Below are positions 11,299 to 24,374 of a DNA stretch of 64,000 bases, piece by piece. This DNA is from Siphonodentalium dalli (taxonomy: Eukaryota; Mollusca; Scaphopoda; Gadilida; Siphonodentaliidae), in the NCBI GenBank assembly GCA_032622095.1, contig CP136067.1, forward strand, positions 47,349,549 through 47,413,548, read 5' to 3'. The translations under genes were made by a program, and so were the position numbers. The notes under the pieces were generated by a model. The model was given only the letters and a program-made list of their open reading frames with translations. It did no database searches and had not been told where the DNA came from. Each line of letters opens with the position of its first letter. Position 1 is the first letter of the stretch.

Positions 11299-12070
11299 TT
11301 TTAAAAGTTGAAAATTGGTTGAGTGTCATAGAGGAAAGCTACCTTGACGTAGTAACGGTACAGTTTATTATGGAGATTTATGCGTGCAATAGAGGTCGTG
11401 AGCGGTTGATGAATATATTTATAAAAGCCATGGAGGGGAGGGGCAAAACCCGGATACAAAGCCCGGGTGGGTAAGAGGGTTTGAGCCCCTATCGCAGATG
11501 TTTCCAATGCCATCTAAAAAAAATCTAAATCCATGTTTAAAGATAAATTTGGTCAATAAAATTAATATATAGATGTTCAGGCTTATCAACTGGACCAAAC
11601 TAGAATATTAATCGTGAGATGGGGCATCCAGTTTAATTATTTACTTAATATTTATTCTTTTTTAACGCGATATCATAGGGTGGGTCCCTCTTCTGACGAG
11701 GAAAAATTGCACTGAAAAAAACAATTCCGTCAGTTCTCACAGGTGCTCATTGTTGTTTTTTGCCTTCAATTATGTGATGCCAATGTCAGCTCATTTAATT
11801 CATCTGGTGCTTTAAATTGCACGAATGTTGAGGTGTCCATCCTTAGGTAGATAAGTATGGCTTTCTGGGACCTACTCATACAATGAAAAGCTGAGTAATT
11901 GAACATAACTCGCTCGTTCTCTTATATTAGAAATTATTTCAATGCGGTTCACTGTATTATGAATCACACTTAATCATGTTGTATGTATTTCCTTCAGATA
12001 TTCCTAACATTCTTCGGCAATAACTCTCGATATAAAATGTTCTTGAACATTTATATTCTTGTTAACCTAC
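11299..12070. other. No recognised feature
   Basis: AT-rich sequence. A GC-richer patch at 11390-11510 is open on both strands but shows no motif. Confidence 0.3.
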
Positions 12071-12122
12071 CTGTGACAAAGATGAGCACCAGTGCCCAGA
12101 CGGCCTCTGTCCAGCAGAGCCT
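12071..12122 (-). CDS. Candidate 52-nt host exon with a hydrophobic product
   Basis: On the minus strand a pyrimidine-rich acceptor (tttttctttcag) leads into 52 GC-rich bases followed by the donor GTAGGT. Read in phase 0, the exon encodes RLCWTEAVWALVLIFVTG, like the core of a signal peptide or membrane segment. Its base composition stands out from the surrounding AT-rich DNA, and it does not belong to any repeat family seen here. I do not recognise the protein. Neighbouring exons were not found, and a short signal-peptide exon far from the rest of a gene would look like this. Chance splice sites cannot be excluded. Confidence 0.4.
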
Positions 12123-12362
12123 CTGAAAGAAAAAAACAAAGTGAGATTTATTTTACCCGGAACGAGAATTTCGGCGTCTACATTGTTTTTAGATTATGCC
12201 AATAATTTCTACTTTAGCTATACGCCCGTATGTAAGATCATATTCCACCCTTTCAAAACTTACATAGTAACTTTATGATGTTCTGACCTGTTTTAACGGG
12301 TAACTTGATGACATTGAAAATACAACGCAGCTTATATAGTTCTTAGTAATACAATTTCCGTA

Positions 12363-12769
12363 TTAGAGGTCCACTTAATTTTCGAACCACCAGATCACAT
12401 ATATAAAATATATAAAATTTTGTTGAGTTACCGACGTGTTGTTGTGCTTAAGTTTCATCTGGTTTTGTTGTGAAAAGTGTAATATGTTCAATGGAGGGTA
12501 AATAACTTTATATTTTAAAAATATAGTTATTCCATTTCCATTGAAAATACATTTTTAGTTTGAATTCCGGGAATGATAACGGGGGATCTTTTTATGATTT
12601 CAGCTGTTTTCCATTTCACTGTGTGCATCTTCTGAGACTTAGACGTTTCAAATGGTGATGAATTATAGTATTTTAATCATAGTTATGGCATAGATTGTTA
12701 TAAAAACCGTATATCAAGGAACTATAAAAAGAAATACTCGGATGACTCGAAAATTAAGTGGGCCTTTAA
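12363..12769. mobile_element. TTAA MITE with AGGCCCACTT termini, copy A
   Basis: The left end (TTAGAGGTCCACTTAATTTT) and right end (AAATTAAGTGGGCCTTTAA) are inverted. The body matches 39167-39628, sharing TTCCATTGAAAATA and ATGGCATAGATTGTTAT in order. It provides the empty-site sequence for the nested insertion in copy B. Confidence 0.75.
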
Positions 12770-14335
12770 CAGTAGGAGTTGATCCCACATATAGATTACA
12801 TGATTAGGCAACTTTTGTGAACCGATTTCGCAATAAACATCACAATGATTACATGGGGAAATTCCATGATTATATATGTATAAGCTTGCAATACAAGCCT
12901 GTTCTGACATAGCCCAGGCACATTATGTGAAAGTGGAAAAGCAAGGAAATATATCGGGGAAAGCCGATTTATTTTATTTTATTTAGGCCATAACATCGCG
13001 GGCGCGTCACGAAATGTCCCTTTAAAATCCGAGTTGAGCTGTCTGAGTTACACCATTTTTTCCATATAAAAACAATAAACTTTTATATTTTGTACAATCA
13101 TGGAAATAATTGGATGCTGTACAAAACAATGTTTCAGCCGAAAATATATACAAAAGTCACTCAGTATTGTTCAATACACAATTCTCGAACCAAAGACACC
13201 ATTTAAAGGGGAACTTCGAATGAATTTCGCAAATATGGATATGAAATAAGACACTAATTCAAAACAATGACGATTTTTAAAGCCAGCTGTCATATAGATG
13301 TCGGATTGCTCGGGCTTCTCTAAACATATAAGCGAGCTATCTATTTTATCTACACAGACATCACTCCTTCGCTATAATACACAGAATTAGTGAGTATATA
13401 CGCATATCTTAAGTGGTCAAACGTTATAAAAACATAACTCTATCCCCAAAACTGGTTCTGAATTACGCAGTTATACCAGTTTATGTGAAATATGAGTACG
13501 AGAGCGAATAATGTGACACGGTCAGAATAATACAATCGCGGCCATGAAATGGCTGTCAAAATGGCCTCAACTCCAAGCCATGACACGACATGACACGACG
13601 AAAGTAATATATTGTATAACCACCTAGTAGGGAAAATACGTATTTGTAATATACAAGTCTGTTGTTAAATATCTTTAAAGGTACACATATATCATTAAAA
13701 CAGATCCATCTAGAGGATTTATCGGTAACTGCGACGCATGTCAAACCCAATTATTTACGTCTTTAAATGTTCGGGTTTTCTGTTTACAGTCGGCCCCAAG
13801 AAATAATAATTTCAAGCATACAACGCACGAAGTAATGTTTAGCCACACAGTGTGATGTAGTTTCACTTGGCATTGTGATCAATTATTGAATGTAACGCAG
13901 CTAGCAACTGAAATACATATCCTTGCGGTATAAATAGTAGTTTCATTTCCGGAATTTTCACCGCTGTCCGTCATAATAAATCATACACGTAAGTTTCAAT
14001 GCTTATTATACTGCAAAGAAACCTCCATCTCTTCAAAAGACTAACACTCCATTTCACCAGATCAAATAGACAGTATGTCGTATATTTTACATCTTAGCAG
14101 GCAATTTTGTTCAAATTACATCAGTCGGCAACTTGCAACTGGAATATGCTATTACGCAATATACAATATTATACATTCGTGAGACTGCTATGAGCAAATA
14201 TATTTCTGCTTCTGGAAAAGCGCACAGAATCAATTCATCGCAATTAAATTTCATTTAACAGTTTATTTTACACATATATCACACGATTCAAGATAAATAG
14301 TGCAGATAAAAAATTCATTATTGTTTCGTTTCTTT
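12770..14335. other. No recognised feature
   Basis: AT-rich, with only short overlapping frames on both strands. No repeat was found in common with the rest of the window. Confidence 0.35.
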
Positions 14336-14339
14336 GCGC

Positions 14340-14415
14340 CCAAAAAGTCCAGATTTAACCGTTACATGAGACTTTGCCCAAAAAGTCCAGATTTAACCGT
14401 TACATGAGACTTTGC
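14340..14415 (+). repeat. Perfect 38-bp tandem duplication
   Basis: The unit beginning CCCAAAAAGTCCAGATTTAA and ending CATGAGACTTTG occurs twice head to tail with no mismatch. It is a very recent local duplication. Confidence 0.9.
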
Positions 14416-14599
14416 TTTCGCTTGCTTTCTTGTGAGATAATTTGAGAGAATTCGTACATCTCTGACCAATTGTTTCTCATATACTCTTCAATTATTCTTC
14501 GTCACTTAATTCGATCGTGTTGTAACTCTTATGGGACTAGCTGTTCGATTTTGCACAAAATTTTCGATTTTGGCTGCCATTTTGGGACAGACATTCTAC

Positions 14600-15070
14600 T
14601 TATATAGGTCATGATTAAGCATTGTTTGTATATATTTCAATGTATTATGAATTTGGCATTAATTGATCTACGCATGACTGCATTCCCATATGGCCTGCTG
14701 GAAATGCTTAAGAATTTGAACCACTCCGAAAAATCAAGATATCTTAAAAAGCTCAACTCGGATTCTATAGGGACTTTTGCCATGTTGTTCATAAACATGT
14801 TCTTATTAATCCCTGACAAAAATCAGATTTCCCCGATTTTGTTTTCTGATGAAACCTAATGTGCCTGGAATAACAGATGGCTGAATAATATTGAAGATCT
14901 TCAATATTATTCGCACATTATTAAGGAACTAACTGAGAAATATAATATTAGTACCTGTGTTTTTTTGTTCACTGTTACAAACTTCCCTGTCAGAACATCA
15001 AAGCGCTACCAGGTTTTGAACTGGTGGATTATGATCTCTACGGGCGTAGCGAGTGTAGAGATTCTTGGCA
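14600..15070. repeat. Fragment related to the inverted repeat at 23.7-24.2 kb
   Basis: ACATTATTAAGGAAC..AACT-AGAAATATA, TTCCCTGTCA and CCAGGTTTTG..TGGTGGATTATGATCTCTA follow the same order as 23985-24210. An 82-codon frame at 14611-14859 (+) lies in front. It has no recognised motif. Confidence 0.5.
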
Positions 15071-15335
15071 TGTTCTACATTATTTTACAAACTGTCGATT
15101 TATTGGTTAGTTAGTTTAGTAAGAGTGACATCCTGGTTGGATTGAGCAGAGACTCCTATAGGTGTATATACCGAAAACCTGCAAAGTTCTGTTCATACTA
15201 TGGGAATTGAGTCTGGACCCTCGTTAAACATATTATATTATTGAAAATATACAGACACACAGTAAATATCAGGTCAGTACCGGTACACATAATATCGTGA
15301 AGTAAATTGGTTTGGCATAAACCAATAATGCTGAA

Positions 15336-15735
15336 TTAACCCTTTACCCAACAGAAGGGCCCTGTGCCAATGCATTCTCTTATATATGCGAGTCGACCAT
15401 AGGTCGCCTCGCATATATAAGAGAATGCATTGGCTTAACACATTAAAAATTAAAAAATTGTTAAAGAATGTAAGAAAAAATGGTAAAAAGTGTTCAAAAA
15501 AGATTTTTTTTAGGCCAATGCATTCTCTTATATATGCGAGGCGACCTATGGTCGACTCGCATATATAAGAGAATGCATTGGCACAGGGCATAACTGTAAC
15601 CATCACAATGTGGTCAAGGAGCCGGTTCCAATGATATCCATATTTGTATGGTTCTATTGAGACAGACCGAAGATATGTTAGGCTGTTGAAGCTTTATTTG
15701 GCCGGTTTTGGCCGGTTTGTTGGGTAAAGGGTTAA
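15336..15735 (-). mobile_element. piggyBac-like double-hairpin MITE, copy 2
   Basis: A 400-bp copy in the opposite orientation to 7471-7870, TTAA-bounded, with both hairpins intact. It is nearly identical to copies 1 and 3, suggesting recent spread. Confidence 0.85.
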
Positions 15736-16018
15736 AGCCATGTCCATTAGTCTACATTCATATCGCCCCATTCATGAAGATGTTACATATACGCATGAAT
15801 GTTCGATATGACATGGCCAGTATACGCTCTTGTCTAAGTAAACTCAGACTTACATTGAGCATCTACACGCGTTCGATAGTCTGAAACAAACACCAAGGAA
15901 TCCTATTAATAGATTTTTTTTAAGTATTACAACAGCGTCATCCAACCACATAGCACGTGAGGAGTTAACCGACTTAACCCATTCATGATTGGAGCTTCCT
16001 GATATTCTGCGAAAACCC

Positions 16019-16187
16019 TGTGCCAATACATGCTCTTATATATGCGAGTCTCCCATATGGAGCCTCGCATATATAAGAGAATACATAGACCAAACAATAT
16101 CTACCTTGACCTGGTAAGCCAGTGCATTTTATTATATATGCGAGGCTCCCTATGGGAGACTTACATATACAAGAGAATATACTGGCA
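16019..16187 (+). repeat. Diverged relative of the double-hairpin core
   Basis: Two hairpins built on GCCAATACATGCTCTTATAT and GCCAGTGCATTTTATTATAT, in the same arrangement as the piggyBac-like MITEs. The spacer is different and the arms are eroded. A possible left end, TTAACCCATTCATG, lies at about 15974. No right end was found. It is probably an older subfamily. Confidence 0.6.
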
Positions 16188-16428
16188 CAAGATCTTTAAT
16201 GCTGCACCAGTGCAGCTTCTGTCATGGAATTTTTGATGCAAAACGTGAGCGGTGACGTCATACTATGCATGGGAGTTTTGTGGGGAAAGCCATATATAGC
16301 TCGGCGGTCATTGGACATCGCGGAATGTTTTATACTATCGTCGACGTAGCGGTTCAATAATCCGGGTTCACTCATTCTGATGAGGTATTATCTATATTTT
16401 CAATTTAGAAAACATATTTACAACATAT

Positions 16429-16977
16429 ACAGTAATGCTCTAAGTAATCGACTTCTTAACCACAGCAGAATTATGGGTAACTTTTCAGGATTTAGTCGGA
16501 AATATGGCTTGTTGCCATTCATCGGAAAGCTCTCGGGGAGAGCTTTCCGATTAACCTCTTCGCTGCTAAATGACATTATGACGTCGTGTGCTGGGCTGTT
16601 GACGTTATTGGCATTTTCCAATGGGAAAATATAGCGGGAATGTCAAAAGAACCATAAAAGTGACTCAGCTGAAAGGCTATTATCGATCACAATCGTGGAA
16701 CATCATACACTGTTTGAAACGTCGAGATACAGTTATTCCGATGCACTAATCTCTGAGTTCCATTTATGTATAATGGCCTACTTCTAGTGTGCTGAAGTAG
16801 GTCCGTAGTACCTACGGACCATATAGCACACGGCGTGCACTTTTACGTCCGTAATAGATACGGACGTCATAGCAGCGAAGAGGTTAATGGCAACAAGCCA
16901 TATTTCCGACTAAATCCTGAAAAGTTACCCATAATTCTGCTGTGGTTAAGAAGTCGATTACTTAGAGCATTACTGTA
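16429..16977. mobile_element. mariner-like hairpin MITE carrying a nested TTAA element
   Basis: Inverted arms of ~95 bases match almost perfectly. The outer ends are ACAGTAATGCTCTAAGTAAT and its complement, flanked by T and A consistent with a TA target. A shorter relative lies at 41277-41403. The loop contains a small CGGAAAGCTCTC hairpin and the element at 16551-16887. There is no transposase. The mariner assignment rests on the TA site and the CAGT-like terminus. Confidence 0.7.
16551..16887. mobile_element. TTAA MITE nested in the mariner-like hairpin
   Basis: Begins TTAACCTCTTCGCTGCTA and ends TAGCAGCGAAGAGGTTAA, with TTAA on both sides. Inner inverted segments include ATGACGTCG-like and ACGGACGTCAT sequence and CTACGGACC near 16800. 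The left arm of the host hairpin resumes directly after the right TTAA (TGGCAACAAGCC). The ends suggest a piggyBac-like family. Confidence 0.75.
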
Positions 16978-19159
16978 GTTCATTTATATTGGCGTTTGCG
17001 GTTGATCTCAAACCAAGTATAGTGGATATTCGGTCTCCAGTGTTGACATAAAAAGCTCGATATGAAGCTTCGATCGTCAAGTAAATTTCCATCATTCATT
17101 ACTATACCCTTGTTCAAAGTATTGAATTGTAGATTATATATAATGGATATGCAAATTGTCGGACACCGCGGTGTGCTGATGTTAAGAAAGTACAAAGACT
17201 TCAGTGCACTTGTGTTAATTCCACACAAAAATGCTAACCAGAGACTATATAATCATATGTCCACAACATATCCGCATAACAATAGCGTTTCATATTGCGG
17301 ATAATAGCCGAGGAGCGTACATACTACCGGAATACACACTATACACGCCAAGCACATATCTGCTGATCGATCATACCTGTTTTACAACTAAACAAAATGA
17401 TCAATATTATCGTCGGATATAAACGAATTGCCGCTAGGTGGTGCGTGAATTTTCTAAGTGACATTTGTCGTGAAGTTGGTAGGTTGTGTTGCACACACTA
17501 TCCGTTATCGATCGTTTTCTTTGGCTACCTTTTATACTGGTAATATGAAGGCGGAACTTTGTGCAGCTTATATTATTTAGAATCTACGGGTTCGATAACA
17601 TAAGATCGTTAAAGAAATTGTCAATTGTTCAAGTATAGATGCCATTGTCGGAGTAAATCGTGTTATCCTTTCAGGGTTTTCAGCGAAATGTTATCATTAA
17701 TTATAAAATGTCGAGTGTCCAATTTTCTATACCGTTCGTGGTATGATCATTCGTGGATTGTTTTGGAGAGACATGGTCGGAGTGCGTTTCATCCTTATTC
17801 AAAGTGTCGATGACTAATCGAACCTGCGGAAATCGTCAAAACTGAAATGTAATTTTTACCTTGTCAATTTCTCACTATTGACACACGGAGTCTTTTCTTG
17901 TTGTTTTGTTTGACTGATTATTTTGGAGACACTTAGGTAGTTGGAACTGTTTTCTGGGTCACATTTACAGCTTTTCCAACTGTCGCCGACACGAAACACT
18001 GGGTGAAGTTTTTGGAAGCGAGATAAGCTCTGATCGTTGCGAATCCTTTGAGACCACTCTGGAGCAAAAAATTATATATTTCCGGAGGTAACTAGTTTTT
18101 TGTGTCTCCTGTAAAATTTGATTTTTGGAAGGTATGACATTTTAGAAATCCACCGTCGATATGTAAAATGCTGGGTATTTTTAAAGGTGCACATGGTCTT
18201 CAGATGTTTTGACATCATTATCATAATTTTGCCCATGGTGAAAAAATGTCCTTATAAAGCATAATAATTGGGAAGTTGTGTTTTTACATCCGGTTGTGTC
18301 TAGCTGATATAATCAATAAAATAGGCTACAGCAAAAAGGTACCCCAATTTATAATATAGAACATGACTTCTTCCATGTAATCATGATTTTGTTGAATGAA
18401 ACTATAATAATTCAAGGAGACCTGCATGTCTGTTCTGAGTAAGTGGTTGCATAACGTGCGTTCACGAACTTCTTCAAGACTACAAGCCCTGAACTGCCTG
18501 ACTCAAACTTAAACTTAAACGGTTTTATTATCAAATCGGCCATTTCCATGTACATGGAATGCTTACACAATAATTCGCGGTATGGTTTCACACTACATCG
18601 GAGCAGAAATTTCTATTCAGCTCACAACTCATTGTAAAGTGACTCTATCCGTATTCTATGATTTCACACCATGAACGTTCAATCAATATGGTCTTTCCAA
18701 CCTTTACAGTTTCTCTACCCCCCCCTCATTTTGTTCAATATTTTTCTGTCCAATTTCCATACACTGCCTGTATTTGTTGTATAATACACCTTGTAATATA
18801 GACTCTTTCCAAGGGAGGTTAGATAAATCATATAATGTAACAGCTCTTTTGTAAATATAATCGTCAGCGATCTGATCACAAACTCGGGCATTGCTCAATT
18901 TGTCAGGAATCGCTTGAATAATTAATTAGCATGGGGATTATACCAACGATGACGCGATAATATCGCGGTGCGCAGTTAGGCGGGCCACACATGATGTGAT
19001 ATTTGGCTTGCGATCCTTGTCGGGCACGGGTTACGGACGAACTCGAAGCGTGTGCGGTGGGAAATAGTACGACACGTTTGTAGTACAAATGTACTGGTAG
19101 TCTGATATACCTGGGTCCCACTCAGGTGGACTAACTGTCATAACTCAAAATTTGTTTGA
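16978..19159. other. No recognised feature
   Basis: Several short frames overlap on both strands without motifs. No repeat was found in common with the rest of the window. Confidence 0.3.
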
Positions 19160-22100
19160 TAAATATGTATTGTGAACCCCCAGTTTGGAGAGGAATGTGT
19201 CCCCAAAAAGTCGGAACTAAGTACGTGGCAGCACTTATAACACAACCCTTTCGTCTGCAAATCATTCCCCTTTTGGCAATAAAATATGTTCAGACTAAAT
19301 ACTTAACACCAAGGAAGTACTCCGACATATATAAGTGATGTCCAGCGCTTATGGTCGAATGCTTTCGTTTGTAGATCATTCATCCTATGTCAATGTGTTT
19401 AAACTAAACACTTCATGTACGAAAAACGGGTTGGACGTGACAGCATTTTTGACCAATTTCTTTCGCCTGCGTAGCATTCATCTCATGTCAATAAACATGT
19501 CTAAACTAAACACTTTACTTAAAAGGGTTGGAAATTTGTGACAGCAATTGTGACCCATTTTTTTCGCGTGCATATCATCCATCATATGGCAATAAAATGC
19601 GTTTAAACTAAATACTGCTTGTCAAGAAACTGACTGGGTGTAAGCGACAGCATTTGTGACTTAATCTTTTAGTCTGCATATCATTTATGTTATCTCAATA
19701 AAATGTGTTTAAACTATATACTTCACATTTGACACATCAATACATGAATCGAAACTAAGCGACAACACTAATGGCCCATTTTTTCGCTTGTATATCATTC
19801 GTGTTATGGCAAGATATATATATCTCTTGTGACCCAATAGTTTGCCTTGCATAGCATTCATCTTATGTCAATAAAATATGCTCCAACAAAACAGTTAACA
19901 TCAAGAAAAGGGTCGGAAACAAGTTGCGGCATTTGTGACACAATCATTTCGTCTGTATACCACTCAACATGTGGCAATCAAATGTGTTTAAACTAAACAT
20001 TTCACGTTAAAAACGTGTCGGATCTAATTAACAGCATTCTTTGTCCAATCTTTTTCGCGTGCATATCATTCATGTAATGGCAACACAATGTGTTTAAACA
20101 AAATACTTCACATCAAGAAATGATAGGAACTAAGTGACCCAATTGTATATCATTCGTTTTATGGCAACACAATGTGTATAAATTATACACTTCACTTGAA
20201 ATGGGCCAGAACTAAGTGACATGACTTGTGACCCAATATTTGGCCTTGCACAGCATTCATATTATGTTAATAAATATGCTTAAGCAAAACAATTCTCATC
20301 AAGAATAGGGTCGGACACAATGTATAGCATTCATGTTTTGTTAATAAAATGTGTTTAACTAAATAATTCTCATTAAGAAATTGATCGGAACTAAGTGACA
20401 ACACTTGTGGTCAAATTATTTCGCGTGCGCATCATTCATGTTATGGCAACAGTATTTGTATAACTAAAAACTTCACTTGAACATGGTCGGAACTAAGTGA
20501 CATCACGTGTAAGCCATTCCTTTCGGCTGCATATCATTCATCTTATGTCAATACTATGTGCTTAAACAAAACATTTCACATCAAGAAAAGGGTCGGACAC
20601 AAGATACAGCATTTGTGACAAAATCATTTCGACTGTATATCACTCATCATGTAACAATAACATTTGTTTAAATTAAACTATTCATATCAACGAAGTGCTC
20701 CGACCTCAGTCACAGCACGTGTGACCTAATTTTATCGCATATATATCACTCATGTTATGGCAACAAAATGTGTTTAAACTAAACATTTCACGTAAAAAAA
20801 AAAGGATCGGACCTAATTAACAGCATTCGTTGTCCAATCTTTTCGCGTGCATATCATTCATCGTATGACAATAAAATGTGTTTAAACTAAATACTTCATG
20901 TCAAGAAACGTACTTGACGTTAAGCGACAGCATTTGTGACCTAAGTGTCATCACTTGTGACCCAATAGTTTGCCTTGTATAGCATTCATCTTATATCTAT
21001 AAATATACTTCAACAAAACACTTCACATCAAGAAAAGGGTCGGAAACAAGTTGCTGCATTTGTGACACAATAATTTCGTCGGTATACCACTCATCATGTG
21101 GCAATCAAATGTGTTTAAATTAAACACTGCACATCGACGAAGTTCCCCGACCTAAGTGACTGCACTTGTGACGTAATCTTTTGACTTATATTTCATGTTT
21201 GTAAAAGCAACAAACTGTGTTCAAACTAAACATTTCACGCAATATGGGTCGAAACCGATTGACAGCTTTCGTTGCCCAATATGTTCGTCTGCATATCATT
21301 CATCATATGGCAATAAAATGCGTTTAAACAAAATGCTTGATGTCAAGAAACGGACTGGACGTTAAGCGACAGCATTTGTGACCTAATCCTTTAGTCTGCA
21401 TATCATTCATGTTATCTCAATAAAATGTGTTTAAACTATATACTCCATATATACATGCATTCTTTCGATTGTATATCATTCGTCTTATGGCAACATAATT
21501 TGTATAAACTAAATACATCACTTGTAAAGGCCCGGAACTAAGATATATCTCTTGTGACCCAATATTTTACATTGCATAGCATTCATCTTATGTCAATAAA
21601 ATATACATCAACAAAACACATCACACCAAGAAAAGGGTCGGAATTTACTCGGAAACAAGTTGTGGCATTTATGACAAATTCATTTCGTCTGTATACCACT
21701 CAGCATGCGGCAATCAAATGTGTTTAAATTAAACATTGCATATCAACGAAGTGCTCCAACCTAAGTGACAGCACTTGCGACCTAATTTTTTCGCTTGTAT
21801 ACCATTCATCTTATGTCAACAAAATATGTTTAAACTAAACATTTCACGTCAGTGTCGGAACTACTTAACAACATTCGTTGCCCAATCTTTTCGCGTGCAT
21901 ATCATTTATCATATGGCAAAACAAATGTGTTTAAACAAAATACTTCATGTCGCATTTGTGAGCTAATCCTTTAGTCTGCATATCATTCATGTTATCTCAA
22001 TAAAATATGTTTAAACTATATTTATAATTCACATCAAGAAAAGGATCGGAAGTATAAGTGACAACACTTGTGACCTAATGTGTTCGAGACATTCGTGTTA

Positions 22101-22360
22101 TATGGCAACAACATGTGTTTAATCCAAACATTTCACGCAGAAGAGGTCGGTACCAATTGACGTCTTTCGTTGCCCAATCTGTTCGCTTGCATATCATTCA
22201 TCGAATGGCAAGAATATTGGTTTAAACCAAATACTTCAAACCAATGAAATGGTTGGACAGAGTGGCGTCACGGCTCTCGGGACCCATTCTTTTCGCCTTC
22301 ATACTATTCAGATGGCAATAAAATATGTTTAAACTAAACAATTCGCATCAAAGATCTGAT
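19160..22360 (+). repeat. Degenerate ~103-bp tandem satellite, about 30 units
   Basis: Each unit contains, in order, GTTTAAACTAAA, CTTCACATCAAGAAA, GGTCGGAACTAAGTGACA, CACTTGTGACCCAAT, TTTTCGC-TGCATATCATTCAT and ATGGCAATAAAATGT. Spacing between GTTTAAACTAAA motifs is about 101-106 bases where measured (19398, 19499, 19602, 19708). Units differ by substitutions and partial deletions, so the array is old. Short frames inside it are shadows. Confidence 0.9.
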
Positions 22361-22399
22361 TCCCCTCTTAAAGATGGTCTATCTCTTAGTAAACATGTG

Positions 22400-22880
22400 T
22401 TATATCGTTACCGGGTTATAAAATATTAGACTTGAATCGAAGACCCCTGTCCGGAAATGCTTCTATCAATTAATATTAATTATATTTCGAATATTTTCTG
22501 TTATAAAAACGTGTTGTTCTTTAGCTAACGAAAAATAGTGCTTACTGTTAACAGAGACCAGAAATTATATTGTGTAATTTTGTCACAAATAAACGTTAAT
22601 TAGACTCATTATCGCTTATAACTATGTAATAAAACAATAATGACAATCACTCTGACATTTGATGTTCGGAGCGTGTGATCACCCTAACTATCTCTATGGC
22701 TATATGGTAACACCTGAATGTTCTGTTCTAAAAATAGAACAATAAAGAGTCCCATTTAATCATCTCATTTTATAATAAAATGTTTGAAATAAAATCAATA
22801 TTAATTGATAGATGGATTTCCGGACAGGGGGTCTTCGATTCATAACTATTATTTTATACCCACGAAACTATTTCAAAATT
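22400..22880. mobile_element. MITE with ~70-bp inverted arms (CCTGTCCGGAAAT)
   Basis: GAATCGAAGACCCCTGTCCG near 22435 pairs with CGGACAGGGGGTCTTCGATT near 22820. The inner arms CAATTAATATTAATT are also inverted. The interior is non-coding. The right arm ends near TTTTATACCC and the left near GGGTTATAAAAT. No target duplication is obvious. Confidence 0.7.
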
Positions 22881-23714
22881 GTTATATGAAGATATAATCC
22901 ATCTTTAATGATGTATCTGAAACCCCGTTTGTTATCGAACCTGCAGTATACAGACGACTAAACAAATATTTAAACAGAAACCCATGTTTTACTTGGATAT
23001 TTCTGTCTGCACGTCAATATATTTAAACATACCATGCCGGCAAACTGGTGTAATCCGTCACGGAATCAGATTAGAACACGTAGAAAGTATGTTTACACTT
23101 GAAGAACAAAATCCCTCAAAGAAAGAAAGCCCCAGTCTGCTCCGTTCGCCCGAAAGTCTAGCGAGGCAGAGAGTCGAGTTATGCCTGGTGACGTATGTCT
23201 TTGTCGTTGGTTCTAATACTTATTGATGCATCGCTGTGCGGAAACCGGGCATACCCGAAGAGCACAGAACCGCGCTTCGTCATCGATCGGGTTCATATTG
23301 TCCATAGAACTATATGACAGGACACACACACACATCGCGTCAATATCACTCTGACAACAGCATAGATAAAAATTTGCAGCATTTTAAACGACTATTGTTT
23401 GCCTTCAGAATAGAACTGCCACGCAGCACCACCCCTGGTCAAGTGGTCCTGCTAGTCTGCTATGATCTAGCTGAATTGCTATATGATGCTGATTGGACAA
23501 ACTGATGCTGTTAAGAAAAAGTTCCGCTTTTTGTTCTAAAAGTGTAATTTTCGCGATGCTTGGCTAATTCTGAATGAAACAAAAACAAGCTAGTGGTTGT
23601 ATGAAACATTCATGAACCGATATCCTTTAAAATATTTTAACAATGGCTGGGCTGATGCTATATCATGCCATGAATCTCTACTCTTAGATACGTATTCCAC
23701 TAGTACAAAACCTT
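22881..23714. other. No recognised feature
   Basis: An 80-codon frame at 22984-23226 (+) and a 63-codon frame at 23314-23505 (+) lack recognised motifs. Confidence 0.3.
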
Positions 23715-24240
23715 GGAACTTTTTGAATTTTGACAGGGAATCTTATAAAGTCGAAAATATAACACAGGGAATATATTTCTTAGTTATGATCTGTTCCTTA
23801 ATAATCTGTTAATCAATAATGAAATTTCACGATTTAAGAGACTTTGTGAGCGAGTTTGCTTCGCGTCGCTTACAATTATGTAATTTCTCCTGGGTAATTA
23901 ATTCAATGTTTATTGCGATATCGGCTTACAAAAGTCATAGAAAAACATGTAATTTTGAGTTGGGACCTTAACCTACAGTGAAGTACATTATTAAGGAACA
24001 GATAATAACTAAGAAATATATTCCCCGAGTTATTTTTTCGACTTCATAAGGTTCCCTGTCAAAACTTAGTGTAAACATATTTTTATTTCCAAATCCAACA
24101 TAACATAATATACAGATGATACAAATATGCAATATAGAAGAGATAATGTATGGAAAACTTCAAAAAGTTCCCAGGTTTTGTATCGGTGGAATACGATCTC
24201 CATGTAGAGATTCATCGCATGATCTTGGCTGATGCTTGCA
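23715..24240. repeat. Inverted-repeat element, ~100-bp arms
   Basis: GGGAATATATTTCTTAGTTA...TGATCTGTTCCTTAATAAT near 23768 pairs with ATTATTAAGGAACAGATAAT...AACTAAGAAATATATTCCCC near 23990. Flanking AATTTTGACAGGGAATCTTA pairs with ATAAGGTTCCCTGTCAAAAC. A relative lies at 14.9-15.07 kb. There is no coding potential. Confidence 0.65.
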
Positions 24241-24374
24241 AATGGAAAGATTTAGCCATCATGATTATAATCTTTAAAAATACGCTCTTTAAAAAATCGT
24301 CAGTTGTGGGTTGCACCCCACAAGTTACTCAAACAAAAGATCGCATCCCACAAGTATTCATAGGTATGTGCGGT

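Noticed and set aside
15274-15606. 110-codon frame containing repeated CILLYMRGDLWSTR-like peptides
   Set aside because: It lies in the piggyBac-like MITE hairpins; the same peptide appears from every copy and both strands because the DNA is palindromic.
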